Below are positions 43,803-52,778 of a stretch of DNA of 54,426 nucleotides, in pieces. Source of the stretch: Acetatifactor sp. (GTDB lineage: Bacteria; Bacillota; Clostridia; Lachnospirales; Lachnospiraceae). The DNA lies in contig JAFLRN010000013.1 in assembly GCA_022511385.1 (NCBI GenBank), forward strand, positions 1 through 54,426. Reading direction: 5' to 3'. How positions within the stretch are numbered: position 1 is the first letter of the stretch; each line of letters starts with the position of its first letter. Below the pieces are notes generated by a model that was given only the letters and a program-made list of their open reading frames with translations, was not told the origin of the DNA and ran no database searches. Position numbers and translations under genes: made by a program.

Positions 43803-43844
43803 AAATGCCCCGGTCCGTTCACAAACGGCCTGGGGCATTTTGCA
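43803..43844. terminator. Terminator after the PAP2 gene
   Basis: AAATGCCCC (43803-43811) pairs with GGGGCATTT (43832-43840), with an inner CCGTT/AACGG stem and TTTT after it on the plus strand. It may also serve the convergent glycosyltransferase gene. Confidence 0.75.
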
Positions 43845-43900
43845 TTCAGATTCTTATTCACAGATTCTTTGTTCACTTGTTTGTACGCAGGCTTGTTTTC

Positions 43901-44929
43901 TCAGTTAAATTTAAATATCCTCTGGCATATCTTGTAAGCCTTCACAGAAATTTCACGGCCCCCCCGTCCGGGCAGATTCATGGTGCCGCCCATAATGCCG
44001 CTGCGCATCCAGGCAAAAAGCTTTCTGTCCTTCTCTTTCAGATACTTCCACAATTCCTTTTTCTTCTCCAGATTCTCCTCAGTGCCGGAACGGATCAACA
44101 GCACAGAAGATATAGTGGTGATGATCTCAAGGTAATTGCGCATATATTGGTATCTGCGCTTGTTCTTTATAAGCTCTGCCTTCCGTTCCACCAGATAGTC
44201 TATCATGAGCTTGTTGACCTTCAGCTGCTGGTCGATCCGGGAGATCATGACCTCCTCGTTCACGGACTGGTCGCTGCGGCCGATGTAATAACGGTAAAAA
44301 TTTACATCCAGATAATACATGTTCTGCACATAGGGCAGGGGCTCAAACACATATAAATTATCCACATAAAAGGTGTGTTCCGGCAGACGGATGCCGCACT
44401 CTTTAAGCAGCTTCGTCCGAAAGATCACCGAGTGCATCAGAATGTAATGGCCTTTCTGAAAATGATGGCAGTCGTCCCATGTGAACATCTGATCCTTCGG
44501 CAGGGTGTGGTGGTAGTGGATGACTTTTTTACGCTTCTCCCCTTCCTTCTCATAAACATAGTTGCAGACCAGCATATCAAGAGACATTGCCCCTCCTGCC
44601 AGCTGCCGCAGGGTATCAAGAACCTGTTTGTAGGCTTCCTCCTTCACCCAGTCGTCGCTGTCCACCACCTTAAAATATAGCCCGGTAGCAGCGTCGATAC
44701 CTGCGTTCACTGCCGAGCCATGGCCGCCGTTTTCCTTGTGCACCGCCTTCACAATGGTAGGGTAGCGCGTCTGGTACTCGTCAGCAATCTCAGCGGTGTT
44801 ATCTTTTGTGGAACCGTCGTCCACAATGATGATCTCCACATCCTCGCCGCCCAGTAACAGCGACTCAATGCACTTTCTCATGTAGTTTGCTGAATTGTAG
44901 CACGGTATTGCAATTGACAGTAGCTTCAC
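43901..44929 (-). CDS. Glycosyltransferase family 2
   Basis: 342 residues. GT-A fold opening SIAIPCYNSANYMRKCIESLL, VDDGST near 38-43, NGGHGSAVNAGID and the metal-binding DSD in FKVVDSDDWVKEE. The C-terminal part has no strong membrane helix. Probably transfers a sugar in cell-wall or capsule glycan synthesis. Its ATG overlaps the stop of the SfsA-MutY gene (ATGA). Confidence 0.9.
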   Translation of the reverse strand: MKLLSIAIPCYNSANYMRKCIESLLLGGEDVEIIIVDDGSTKDNTAEIADEYQTRYPTIVKAVHKENGGHGSAVNAGIDAATGLYFKVVDSDDWVKEEAYKQVLDTLRQLAGGAMSLDMLVCNYVYEKEGEKRKKVIHYHHTLPKDQMFTWDDCHHFQKGHYILMHSVIFRTKLLKECGIRLPEHTFYVDNLYVFEPLPYVQNMYYLDVNFYRYYIGRSDQSVNEEVMISRIDQQLKVNKLMIDYLVERKAELIKNKRRYQYMRNYLEIITTISSVLLIRSGTEENLEKKKELWKYLKEKDRKLFAWMRSGIMGGTMNLPGRGGREISVKAYKICQRIFKFN

Positions 44930-46836
44930 TTTCTCTCGTCCTCCCTGTATCTTTCCTTTCCAAGCCTGATATTCAAATATTTTGTGTAAGCCCCAAAAGC
45001 CGACGGAATGGGATACCTCTCCCTGGTCTCCTCAGGCTCGATGTACAGCCAGTCATTTGAACCTTCCCCCGGTACGCCGGGCTCCAGTTCGTCCACCCGG
45101 ATCATATAGCCCTTCATGCGCCATTCCCTGTGGGTAAAAATATGCTTTGCATCCTCCAGGGGCTGAATCCGCAGAACCTTTATCCCATTGCCCGCCAGGT
45201 AGGCCGTCACTTCCTCCGCCGTCCGAAATCCTGTCAGGGAAGGGAACTCATACATGCCTGCCAGCAGTCCTCTTTCAGGCCTTTTGCGGACAGCCGTTTT
45301 ATTTTCATCCCTGATGACAAGTATAGTCTTTTCCTCAATCTGACGGGGCTTCTTTACCTGCTTCATCGGATAGTCCGCTTCCCGGCCTGCCAGATGTGCC
45401 ATGCAGAGTTCCGCAAGAGGACAACTCCCACATAGAGGCGCCCCATTGGGGAGACAGACACAGGCGCCCAGCTCCATCATGGCCTGGTTGAAATCCCCGG
45501 GCCTGTCCACAGGAATAACCTCCGTCAAATCCCTCTCCACTGCTCCCTTCACCTTTGGATCCGTGATCGGCCGGCTGTCTTGTCGGATGCGGGATACCAC
45601 TCTCAGCACGTTCCCGTCCACTGCCGGCACAGCCCTGCCATAGGCGATGGACGCGATGGCTCCTGCAGTGTAGCTGCCGATACCCTTCAGTTTCAAAAGC
45701 TCCTCGAAGGTATCCGGCATTCTCCCTTCGTAGTCGGCTTGAATTTGCCTGGCTGCCTGCTGCAGATTGCGTACCCGGTTGTAGTAGCCCAGGCCCTCCC
45801 AGAGCTTCAGAAGCTCCTCCTCAGTCGCCGAGGCCAATGCCGCTATGTCCGGCAGGGCGTTCATGAATCGCTCAAAGTAAGGCTTCACAGCCTCCACCCG
45901 GGTCTGCTGGAGCATGATCTCCGACACCCACACTCTATAGGGTGTCGGCTCCTCACGCCAGGGGAGAATGCGTCTGTTCCTATCATACCATATTAAAAGC
46001 GGCTTGGGAATGGCTGCTAAACCACTGAAGCTTAAGTTTTTCTTAACATCATCTAAAGATTCTTCCAATATACCTATTGTACCTGATGCACTGTCTTCAT
46101 TAACCTCAGGCCTCACTACACAACCCGGCGACGCGCAAGGCGGTATTTCAGATTCATCCAGAACTACCGGAACCGGCTTATATATGGTCATGGAATCCGG
46201 CGTCACCCTGCAATCGTAAGCAAGCACCTCCACGCCTGCCTCCGCCGCCTTGCACAGGGCATCCGCAAACTCCGGATGAGTCTGCCTGTTTGGTGTGAAG
46301 TACCTCACACCTTCCATCTGGATCACAAACAACACAAAAACGCGGTAGCCATGCTGCTTTGCCTCCACCAGCTCTCCCACGTGCTTCACCGCCCTGTCCG
46401 AGGGCGCGTCGGGGAAGCGCACCACACCCTCTTCCTCCAGCGTAACGCCCTTCACCTCTATAAATATCTTTTCCTGATTCGACTCCACATAAAAATCAAA
46501 CCGGGAATTACCAAACTTTGTCTCCGGGCGAACCGCTGCCACATCCGGGAACAGCCCTCCCCTGCGCAGCCACTCCTCCACTGCCTTATTGGGGGCCTGG
46601 GAATCCATGTTGACGGTGCGGTCCCCCTTTTCTACTGCCACCAGATCGTAGGCAGTGGAGCGGGCAGGGTTATCGCTCTTCTCCAGGTAAACCCTGGCAC
46701 CCTTCACCAGAAGCTCCCGGCAGCGCCCGGTGTTTTTTACATGCACCGTCTCCGTCCGCCCATCCAGCATAACTTTGGCGATAAAGCGGTTGGGGCGCTC
46801 CAAAAAACGCCCCTCCACAATATTTTTATAGTGCAT
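44926..46836 (-). CDS. SfsA-MutY fusion: putative nuclease plus adenine DNA glycosylase
   Basis: 636 residues. Residues 1-225 match SfsA, named a sugar-fermentation stimulation protein and now also called a putative DNA/RNA nuclease (VKNTGRCRELLVKGARVYL; FDFYVESNQEKIFIEVKGVTL). About 275-636 is MutY (SEIMLQQTRVEAV; LKGIGSYTAGAIASIAYGRAVPAVDGNVLRVVSRI with the catalytic Asp; Cys ligands in CLPNGAPLCGSCPLAELC). MutY removes adenine opposite 8-oxoguanine. Normal MutY is about 350 residues, so both halves look intact and the joint is in frame. Confidence 0.93.
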   Translation of the reverse strand: MHYKNIVEGRFLERPNRFIAKVMLDGRTETVHVKNTGRCRELLVKGARVYLEKSDNPARSTAYDLVAVEKGDRTVNMDSQAPNKAVEEWLRRGGLFPDVAAVRPETKFGNSRFDFYVESNQEKIFIEVKGVTLEEEGVVRFPDAPSDRAVKHVGELVEAKQHGYRVFVLFVIQMEGVRYFTPNRQTHPEFADALCKAAEAGVEVLAYDCRVTPDSMTIYKPVPVVLDESEIPPCASPGCVVRPEVNEDSASGTIGILEESLDDVKKNLSFSGLAAIPKPLLIWYDRNRRILPWREEPTPYRVWVSEIMLQQTRVEAVKPYFERFMNALPDIAALASATEEELLKLWEGLGYYNRVRNLQQAARQIQADYEGRMPDTFEELLKLKGIGSYTAGAIASIAYGRAVPAVDGNVLRVVSRIRQDSRPITDPKVKGAVERDLTEVIPVDRPGDFNQAMMELGACVCLPNGAPLCGSCPLAELCMAHLAGREADYPMKQVKKPRQIEEKTILVIRDENKTAVRKRPERGLLAGMYEFPSLTGFRTAEEVTAYLAGNGIKVLRIQPLEDAKHIFTHREWRMKGYMIRVDELEPGVPGEGSNDWLYIEPEETRERYPIPSAFGAYTKYLNIRLGKERYREDERK

Positions 46837-46903
46837 CCGTCCGTATCTCTCCTTCCGCCATCCACCGGAAGGAGCATTGCCGCTTTAGTCCGCCGGAATG
46901 GCT

Positions 46904-47842
46904 TTACATCTGCGCAGCCTGCTGAAAACGATGCATGCCGCCTGCGCTGCTATATGGCACCCTTGCCGCCGGAACCGCCTGGGCTGCATTCAAGGTGTGC
47001 ACTGACTGGTCGTCGAAAAAAATCTGGGCGCCGAAGGCTTTCAGCACATCCTTCTTTTCCAGGCCGCCCAGGAAAAAGGCTTCGTCCACCCTTACATTCC
47101 AGGCGCGCATGGTGCGGATAACACGCTCGTGAGCCGGAGCGCTCCGGGATGTGACAAGAGCCGTCCTGATGGGGCAGTTGTCCGTTCCCAACTGTCTTTG
47201 AAGATCGGACAGCTTTTTTAAAAACTGGGCAAAGGGTCCCTCCGCCAGGGGTTCCCTGGCATGTACTTTCTCGTTTTCCTCAAAGGCGTCCAGTCCCCGC
47301 TCCTTAAAGATCAGCTCCGACTGGTCGTCAAAGAGCACCGCATCACCGTCAAAGGCCAGACGGATCTGGGAGGTTGGCATGGGAATCACCTGGGCCGTCC
47401 GCTCTGTACAGATAATGCCCGCCGCGATTCCGCTGTCAATGGCACACTGCACATCGTCCTCGTAGGCAGACAGGAACAGGTCCGTATGGAAGGCTGCCAG
47501 GTAGGGAGCCAAAGAAGCACCGCTGACCAATACCGAACGCGTAATGGGAAGACCATAGTGGGCAATTGCATTGAATACCCGCAGGGAGGTGTCAGGGCTG
47601 TTTCGGGACATAATAATGACCTCCACCAAATCCTGTTTCCCGTTGTATTCATTTAGGCGCAGCAGCGACTTAATGAGTTGAAACCCAGGGCCGGGTTTCA
47701 GGATATCCTGCTCATGCTCCACCTGATAACTGCAGTATGCCTGAAGCCCCTGGGTCTCAAATATCTCGTTTTCCACCGTCAGATCAAACAGTGCTCTTGA
47801 TGAAACCCCTATCACCATCTTCTTGTCCAGATTATATGCCAT
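46904..47842 (-). CDS. 5'-nucleotidase (cytosolic type I-like)
   Basis: 312 residues resembling the PF06189-type 5'-nucleotidase family: VIGVSSRALFDLT at the N-terminus, LRLNEYNGKQDLVEVIIMSRNSPDTSLRVFNAI, RLAFDGDAVLFDD (HAD-like Asp motif) and TALVTSRSAPAHERVI. Likely dephosphorylates nucleoside monophosphates. Ends with an FFDDQSVH block. Stands alone between two small genes. Confidence 0.9.
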   Translation of the reverse strand: MAYNLDKKMVIGVSSRALFDLTVENEIFETQGLQAYCSYQVEHEQDILKPGPGFQLIKSLLRLNEYNGKQDLVEVIIMSRNSPDTSLRVFNAIAHYGLPITRSVLVSGASLAPYLAAFHTDLFLSAYEDDVQCAIDSGIAAGIICTERTAQVIPMPTSQIRLAFDGDAVLFDDQSELIFKERGLDAFEENEKVHAREPLAEGPFAQFLKKLSDLQRQLGTDNCPIRTALVTSRSAPAHERVIRTMRAWNVRVDEAFFLGGLEKKDVLKAFGAQIFFDDQSVHTLNAAQAVPAARVPYSSAGGMHRFQQAAQM

Positions 47843-47942
47843 ATGCGCTCCCTTCTGCCCGATCCACCCCGAGGGCGGATGCTGTAGGCAACATGCTCTG
47901 AAAATCTACATTGTAAAGGGATTCGCCAAGGCTGTGAGCCGC

Positions 47943-48548
47943 TTATCTTAAGCGATTACACTCGTAACGCTGAAGCTTCAGCAGACAGTTCTTCAATGAC
48001 TCATAACGTGTCTCCACATCGCCGTCGTTAATCTCCACATCGCAGGCGATCGCCATGGTGGTGATCATGTCGTCAGTGATACGGTGGTGAAGCCCTGCCA
48101 GAATGTTCAGGCGCTGCTCATATCCGTCGGCATCCAGAAACTCCAGGACCAGAGGATCCAGATTGATCTCCTCTGCCTGGTCCTGATCCGTTGCCTCTGT
48201 TACTGACAGCACTGCCGGTGCAGCCTGCTCAGCCTGTTTAGTCTGTTTGACCTGTTCAGTCTGCTCAACCTGTTCGTCCTGCTTAATCTCCGTCTCCGCC
48301 CTCTGCCGCCCGGCCTCCGGACCCTGCAGTTCAAAACGGAACTCCTGGTCTGCGTCGGGATATTTCTCCCTGTCCACCCTGTCAGTAAACATGGCCAAAG
48401 GCCTTGCGTAGGTTTTGAAATCCCCGTAGAGCGCCTGATAGACCACCAACGTCTCACCGGTCTCCGTGTGCTCAGCCACCGCCGTTATCTGGTACAGATT
48501 CCCTTTAAAATGTTTATATATCTCCTGTGGTTTCGGAATGAATGACAT
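47943..48548 (-). CDS. DUF1653 domain protein with Gln/Glu repeat tail
   Basis: 201 residues. N-terminal DUF1653 (IPKPQEIYKHFKGNLYQITAVAEH to about 70), an EQxEQTEQ-type low-complexity stretch (about 95-120), then an acidic C-terminus. DUF1653 proteins have no known function to me. ATG 48548 has GGAG upstream; an ATG 8 codons earlier is less likely. Confidence 0.85.
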   Translation of the reverse strand: MSFIPKPQEIYKHFKGNLYQITAVAEHTETGETLVVYQALYGDFKTYARPLAMFTDRVDREKYPDADQEFRFELQGPEAGRQRAETEIKQDEQVEQTEQVKQTKQAEQAAPAVLSVTEATDQDQAEEINLDPLVLEFLDADGYEQRLNILAGLHHRITDDMITTMAIACDVEINDGDVETRYESLKNCLLKLQRYECNRLR

Positions 48549-48619
48549 TTTCGGGAGCTCCTTTCTGTTCATTAAGAAAAGTATACCCCTATTTTATGAA
48601 AATGTCATGCAAAATCATG

Positions 48620-49003
48620 TCATTCGTCCAAAAGAAATTTGTGTGTAAAGCTGCATCTGTCATCTGCAAAGTTCAATTCCTGAAGACGGTCCAGCAGCTC
48701 GTCACGCTCGGCGGCATCCATGCAGTCTATCCTGCCGTGGTGCACGGTGATGGTATAAAGTCTGCTGCCGTTCTCCTCCACCACCCGTGTCACCGTGACG
48801 CCGCCGTTCTCAAGTCCTTCCTTCCTGAGAAATTCTCCGATTTCCCTGGACAGCTCCTGCTCCCTTTCCTGATAATATTCCTCCAGCTCCCGTGCATCTA
48901 CGTCTGTTCCGCTCAAGACTATCTCTCCAAAGAGAAGGGCTGCGAACAGCACCAACAACACCGTCACAGCCACAAAACCTGCCATGCCTGCTTTTCTCTC
49001 CAT
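48620..49003 (-). CDS. Hypothetical membrane-anchored protein
   Basis: 127 residues. One N-terminal hydrophobic helix (VAVTVLLVLFAALLFGEIVL), then a mostly helical and beta extracellular part (LEEYYQEREQELSREIGEFLRKEG). A GGGAGG site precedes ATG 49003. No known domain recognised. Confidence 0.65.
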   Translation of the reverse strand: MERKAGMAGFVAVTVLLVLFAALLFGEIVLSGTDVDARELEEYYQEREQELSREIGEFLRKEGLENGGVTVTRVVEENGSRLYTITVHHGRIDCMDAAERDELLDRLQELNFADDRCSFTHKFLLDE

Positions 49004-49164
49004 AGCATCCTCCCATCCGCCGATTCTTCGGCTGAATAGAACAAACGTTCTGGTTATTTCAGAATAAAACATTTGTTCTTGTTTGTCAATGGATTTTTGT
49101 TACAGGCATATGATATAAAATTTGAAGTCCGTTAAAACTCTCTTGAACTCACTTCCTTAAAACT

Positions 49165-51321
49165 TTATGCGAGCTTTTGGTTTTGGATCGATTTCCCGGC
49201 TGCTGGCCTGTAAGGCCGGAAGAGCAGCCATACAAAGCAGGCCACTAACAAGAGAGAAACTACCGTTCCGACGCCGAAGGCGCCTGTTGTGACCAAGGTA
49301 CCGATCTGATAAATACACAGAGAAACTACATATGCCAGAACGGTCTGATAACCAATGGCGGTCCAGAACCATCCCGCATTGTTCATCTCCCGCTTGATAG
49401 CGCCCATTGCCGCAAAGCAGGGTGCACAAAGCAGGTTGAACACCAGGAAGCCATAAGAGGCGATGGGAGTCATGATCAGGGCCAGATTTCCCCAGATTTC
49501 CTGGCCGTCCTCCGCCACCTCAGCAAAACCGAACAGCATACCGAAGGTTGCAACTACATTCTCTTTTGCAATCAGACCAGTAATGGCCGCCACCGCCATC
49601 TTCCAACCTTCGCCGGCCTGAGTCCATCCCAGAGGTATGAATATCCATGCAACTGCGTTTCCAATCTTAGCCAGAATGCTGCTGTCTAGCTGTTCCGCCT
49701 CCAGCATACATAAGCTGCCATCCACCCAGCCGAAGCTCATCAGGAACCAGAGCACGATGGTGGACAATAGAATGATGGTGCCAGCCTTTTTAATGAATGA
49801 CCAGCCACGCTCCCACATGCTGCGCAGCACTGCGCCTACAGTGGGCATATGATATGCGGGCAGCTCCATAACAAAGGGAGCCGGGTCACCTGCAAACATT
49901 TTCGTCTTTTTTAAGATAATACCGGAGCAGATGATAGCTGCAATTCCCACAAAGTATGCACTCCATGCCACCCACCATGCATTGTTAAAGAACGCGCCTG
50001 CCACCAGAGCAATGATCGGAAGCTTAGCACCGCAGGGAATAAATGTGGTGGTCATAATGGTCATCTTGCGGTCCCTGTCGTTTTCAATGGTTCGGGATGC
50101 CATGATCCCGGGTACGCCGCAGCCGCTGCTGACCAGCATGGGAATGAAGGACTTACCCGAGAGACCGAACTTTCGGAAGATCCTGTCCATAATAAACGCC
50201 ACTCTTGCCATATAGCCGCAGGCCTCCAGGAACGCCAGGAAGATAAACAGCACCAGCATCTGTGGCACGAAGCCCAGCACCGCACCCACGCCGGCTACAA
50301 TGCCATCCAGGATCAGGCTCTGAAGCCAGTCAGATATACCGATGGCATTCAATCCACTCTCCACTGCAGGAGGAATAATATCGCCGAACAATACATCGTT
50401 GGTCCAGTCGGTCACAAATCCACCAATGGTGGTCACTGACACATAATATACAAGCGCCATAACAAGGGCAAAGATCGGCAGTGCCAGAATCCGGTTGGTC
50501 AGTATCCTGTCAATCTTGTCAGAGGTAGAAAGCTTCTTCCCGCTCTTTTTTGTATAACAGCGGCTGATCACTGAGGATATGTATACATATCTCTCGTTGG
50601 TGATGATGCTCTCGGTATCGTCGTCGAAGGTCTCCTCCAGATCCTTCACCTGGTCGGCCACATCGGGCGCTTTGTCCATGAGTGCTGCGATCTTCTCGTC
50701 CTTCTCCAAAAGCTTGATGGCAAAGAAACGCTTCTGTTCCTCAGCCACATCCGATCCAAGCCTGTTCTCCACGTTCTTTATCGTATTCTCCACTGCCTGC
50801 GCAAAATGATGAGCCGGCTTTGGTACAATCTTCTTGCGCGCCAGCTCCACGGCCTTGTCCGCGGCCGCCTGGATGCCGGTGCCCTTCAGCGCGGATATCT
50901 CCACCACCTGACAGCCCAGCTCCTCCGCCAGCCTGCCGGTGTCTATCTGATCACCGGATTTCTCAACCACATCCATCATGTTCACAGCCAGCACTACGGG
51001 GATGCCGAGCTCCAGGATCTGGGTGGACAGGTACAGATTTCTCTCAATGTTGGTGCCGTCCACAATATTGATAATAGCATCGGGGCGCTCGTTGATCAGG
51101 TAAGTCCTGGCCACCACCTCCTCCAGAGTGTAGGGAGAGAGGGAATAGATACCGGGAAGGTCCATGATAGTAACATCCTTCTGCCCTTTCAGTTTACCCT
51201 CCTTCTTTTCCACAGTCACACCGGGCCAGTTGCCCACAAACTGATTTGCACCGGTCAGCGCGTTAAATAGTGTTGTCTTACCGCAGTTTGGATTTCCTGC
51301 TAATGCAATTTTAATAGACAT
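49165..51321 (-). CDS. feoB: Ferrous iron transporter FeoB
   Basis: 718 residues. N-terminal G domain with GNPNCGKTT (8-16), DLPG and NMMD, a helical GDI-like region, then about ten membrane helices including the conserved CGxGG-type gate region (SSGCGVPGIMASR). Imports Fe2+. ATG 51321 starts the conserved MSIKIALAGNP; an in-frame 33-codon extension lacks the conserved start. Follows two feoA genes. Confidence 0.97.
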   Translation of the reverse strand: MSIKIALAGNPNCGKTTLFNALTGANQFVGNWPGVTVEKKEGKLKGQKDVTIMDLPGIYSLSPYTLEEVVARTYLINERPDAIINIVDGTNIERNLYLSTQILELGIPVVLAVNMMDVVEKSGDQIDTGRLAEELGCQVVEISALKGTGIQAAADKAVELARKKIVPKPAHHFAQAVENTIKNVENRLGSDVAEEQKRFFAIKLLEKDEKIAALMDKAPDVADQVKDLEETFDDDTESIITNERYVYISSVISRCYTKKSGKKLSTSDKIDRILTNRILALPIFALVMALVYYVSVTTIGGFVTDWTNDVLFGDIIPPAVESGLNAIGISDWLQSLILDGIVAGVGAVLGFVPQMLVLFIFLAFLEACGYMARVAFIMDRIFRKFGLSGKSFIPMLVSSGCGVPGIMASRTIENDRDRKMTIMTTTFIPCGAKLPIIALVAGAFFNNAWWVAWSAYFVGIAAIICSGIILKKTKMFAGDPAPFVMELPAYHMPTVGAVLRSMWERGWSFIKKAGTIILLSTIVLWFLMSFGWVDGSLCMLEAEQLDSSILAKIGNAVAWIFIPLGWTQAGEGWKMAVAAITGLIAKENVVATFGMLFGFAEVAEDGQEIWGNLALIMTPIASYGFLVFNLLCAPCFAAMGAIKREMNNAGWFWTAIGYQTVLAYVVSLCIYQIGTLVTTGAFGVGTVVSLLLVACFVWLLFRPYRPAAGKSIQNQKLA

Positions 51322-51466
51322 ATTTCCTCTTTTCTGCTGCCGTTTTCGGTATATACCCACAGGCAGCCATTGCCTTTTTTGTAAATACTGATTCCCTTTT
51401 TCACAACCGACGATCCACATTCACAGCTTTCTGCGTAATCCGAAGGATTCGTCAAAACTATCTTTT

Positions 51467-51482
51467 GTTAGCATTAACTAAC
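51467..51482. promoter_or_regulatory. GTTAG-N6-CTAAC site upstream of feoB
   Basis: Palindrome matching the site at 52095-52110 in arms and spacing. It lies in the 195-bp gap between feoA2 and feoB. Confidence 0.55.
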
Positions 51483-51516
51483 CTGCAACCAAAAAATATA
51501 TGCAGTTCTGATCATG

Positions 51517-51735
51517 TCACTCCACTTCGATCATCTCTGCATCCTCCTTCCGAAGGGACAACTCATAGCCCCTCACCGTCACTTCCACAGGGTCTCCCAG
51601 GGGAGCTTTCTTTCTCACATAGATATCCACCCCTTTAGTAATACCCATGTCCATGATACGTCTCTTTACCGGCCCCTCACCGGAAAGCTTTCTTACCTTC
51701 ACGGTCTGTCCGATTGCAGTTTCCTTCAGTGTCAT
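51517..51735 (-). CDS. feoA: FeoA domain protein
   Basis: 72 residues, SH3-like (RIMDMGITKGVDIYV; LGDPVEVTVRGYELSLR). Assists FeoB. Second of two FeoA genes. Confidence 0.93.
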   Translation of the reverse strand: MTLKETAIGQTVKVRKLSGEGPVKRRIMDMGITKGVDIYVRKKAPLGDPVEVTVRGYELSLRKEDAEMIEVE

Positions 51736-51796
51736 TCTTTTTTCCTCTCATTCCGCCGGCCGAGAATAAGCTTCGCACCGACATTTTTACTTAAAT

Positions 51797-52006
51797 TCAG
51801 ACCATTATCTTATTGGCCATATCCTTCCCGATGGCAATACGGGATTCCTTTACATTAACGATAAGATTACCGCCCATCTCAGCCACAACCGTCACGGCGC
51901 TTCCCACCACAAAACCAAGATTTTCAAGAAATCTGCGCGTCTCATCTTTACCGCCAACCTTTTTGATCACGTTGCTCTCTCCCTCCCGGGCCATTGACAA
52001 TGGCAT
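51797..52006 (-). CDS. feoA: FeoA domain protein
   Basis: 69 residues, SH3-like (RRFLENLGFVVGSAVTVV; NLIVNVKESRIAIGKD). First gene of the feo group, GGAGG upstream. Two feoA copies in tandem are common in Firmicutes. Confidence 0.92.
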   Translation of the reverse strand: MPLSMAREGESNVIKKVGGKDETRRFLENLGFVVGSAVTVVAEMGGNLIVNVKESRIAIGKDMANKIMV

Positions 52007-52068
52007 ACTGCGTCCTCCTTTTCCTCTTTCATGATTTCATGCCAGGGCGTTCCAGCGCCTCAGCTATT

Positions 52069-52083
52069 TGATAATGATTTTCA
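52069..52083. promoter_or_regulatory. Fur-box-like sequence
   Basis: TGATAATGATTTTCA matches 14 of 15 positions of the TGATAATnATTATCA Fur consensus, within the feo leader. Confidence 0.5.
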
Positions 52084-52094
52084 TTTTCTCAGTA

Positions 52095-52110
52095 GTTAGT
52101 ATATTCTAAC
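52095..52110. promoter_or_regulatory. GTTAG-N6-CTAAC operator overlapping the feo -10
   Basis: 16-bp palindrome over the -10 (52098-52103). The half-site resembles DtxR/IdeR-family boxes (TTAG...CTAA). A repeat of it lies before feoB. Confidence 0.6.
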
Positions 52111-52126
52111 CACAGTTATTTGTCAA
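52098..52126 (-). promoter_or_regulatory. Promoter of feoA-feoA-feoB
   Basis: Minus strand perfect TTGACA (52121-52126), 17-nt spacer, TATACT (52098-52103). Confidence 0.75.
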
Positions 52127-52325
52127 TAACTTTCTTATATTTTTTATAATCTTTAGTGTAATCCACTTTTCAAAACCTTTTCGCGAATCTTTTCAAACCA
52201 AAGAAGTTGGACTGCATTCCACTATGAACAACATTCCACTTTGTATTATTACTGCTTTTCAGAACCTTAATGAAACTGGCTGACGAACGAAAAGCAGGAT
52301 TTGTGGACTTATATCGGATTTTATC

Positions 52326-52354
52326 TTGCGTGATAGATTTTTTCGTAATATACT
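52326..52354 (+). promoter_or_regulatory. Promoter of the DtxR-family gene
   Basis: TTGCGT (52326-52331), 17-nt spacer, TATACT (52349-52354). The 396-bp intergenic region also holds the feo promoter and its operators. Confidence 0.6.
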
Positions 52355-52402
52355 AGTGAAAAGGAAATTTCGGGATTTCCCCGGAAGAATGAGAGAAAAA
52401 AT

Positions 52403-52777
52403 ATGACAGTAAACGAATCCGCTGAAAATTATCTTGAGACTATACTGATTCTGAGCAAAAAGCTTCCCGTAGTGCGTTCCGTGGACATTGCCAATGAGCT
52501 GGGCTTTAAGAAATCCAGCGTCAGTGTCGCTATGAAGAACCTGCGGGAGAAGGAGCATATCTCAGTGGATCACTCCGGTTTTATTACCTTAACCCCTTCC
52601 GGGCGTGAAATTGCGGAGATGATATACGAGCGCCACCAGCTGCTGTCCAGCTGGCTGACCAGCTTGGGCGTTCCCAGCGATATCGCCACAGAGGATGCCT
52701 GCAAGATGGAGCATGTGATCAGCAAAGACAGCTTTGACGCTATCAAGCGGTATGTAACAGGGAGTAAATTGCCGTAG
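52403..52777 (+). CDS. DtxR/MntR-family metal-dependent repressor
   Basis: 124 residues: winged helix (VVRSVDIANELGFKKSSVSVAMKNL) and dimerisation/metal segment (ERHQLLSSWL; EDACKMEHVIS). Short, without an SH3-like C-terminal domain, like MntR. It is divergent from feoA-feoA-feoB, so it probably represses iron (or manganese) uptake by binding the GTTAG-N6-CTAAC sites. Confidence 0.93.
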   Translation: MTVNESAENYLETILILSKKLPVVRSVDIANELGFKKSSVSVAMKNLREKEHISVDHSGFITLTPSGREIAEMIYERHQLLSSWLTSLGVPSDIATEDACKMEHVISKDSFDAIKRYVTGSKLP

Positions 52778-52778
52778 T

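Noticed and set aside
52211..52245. Repeated CATTCCACT in the dtxR leader
   Set aside because: A short two-copy repeat with no clear function; likely chance.
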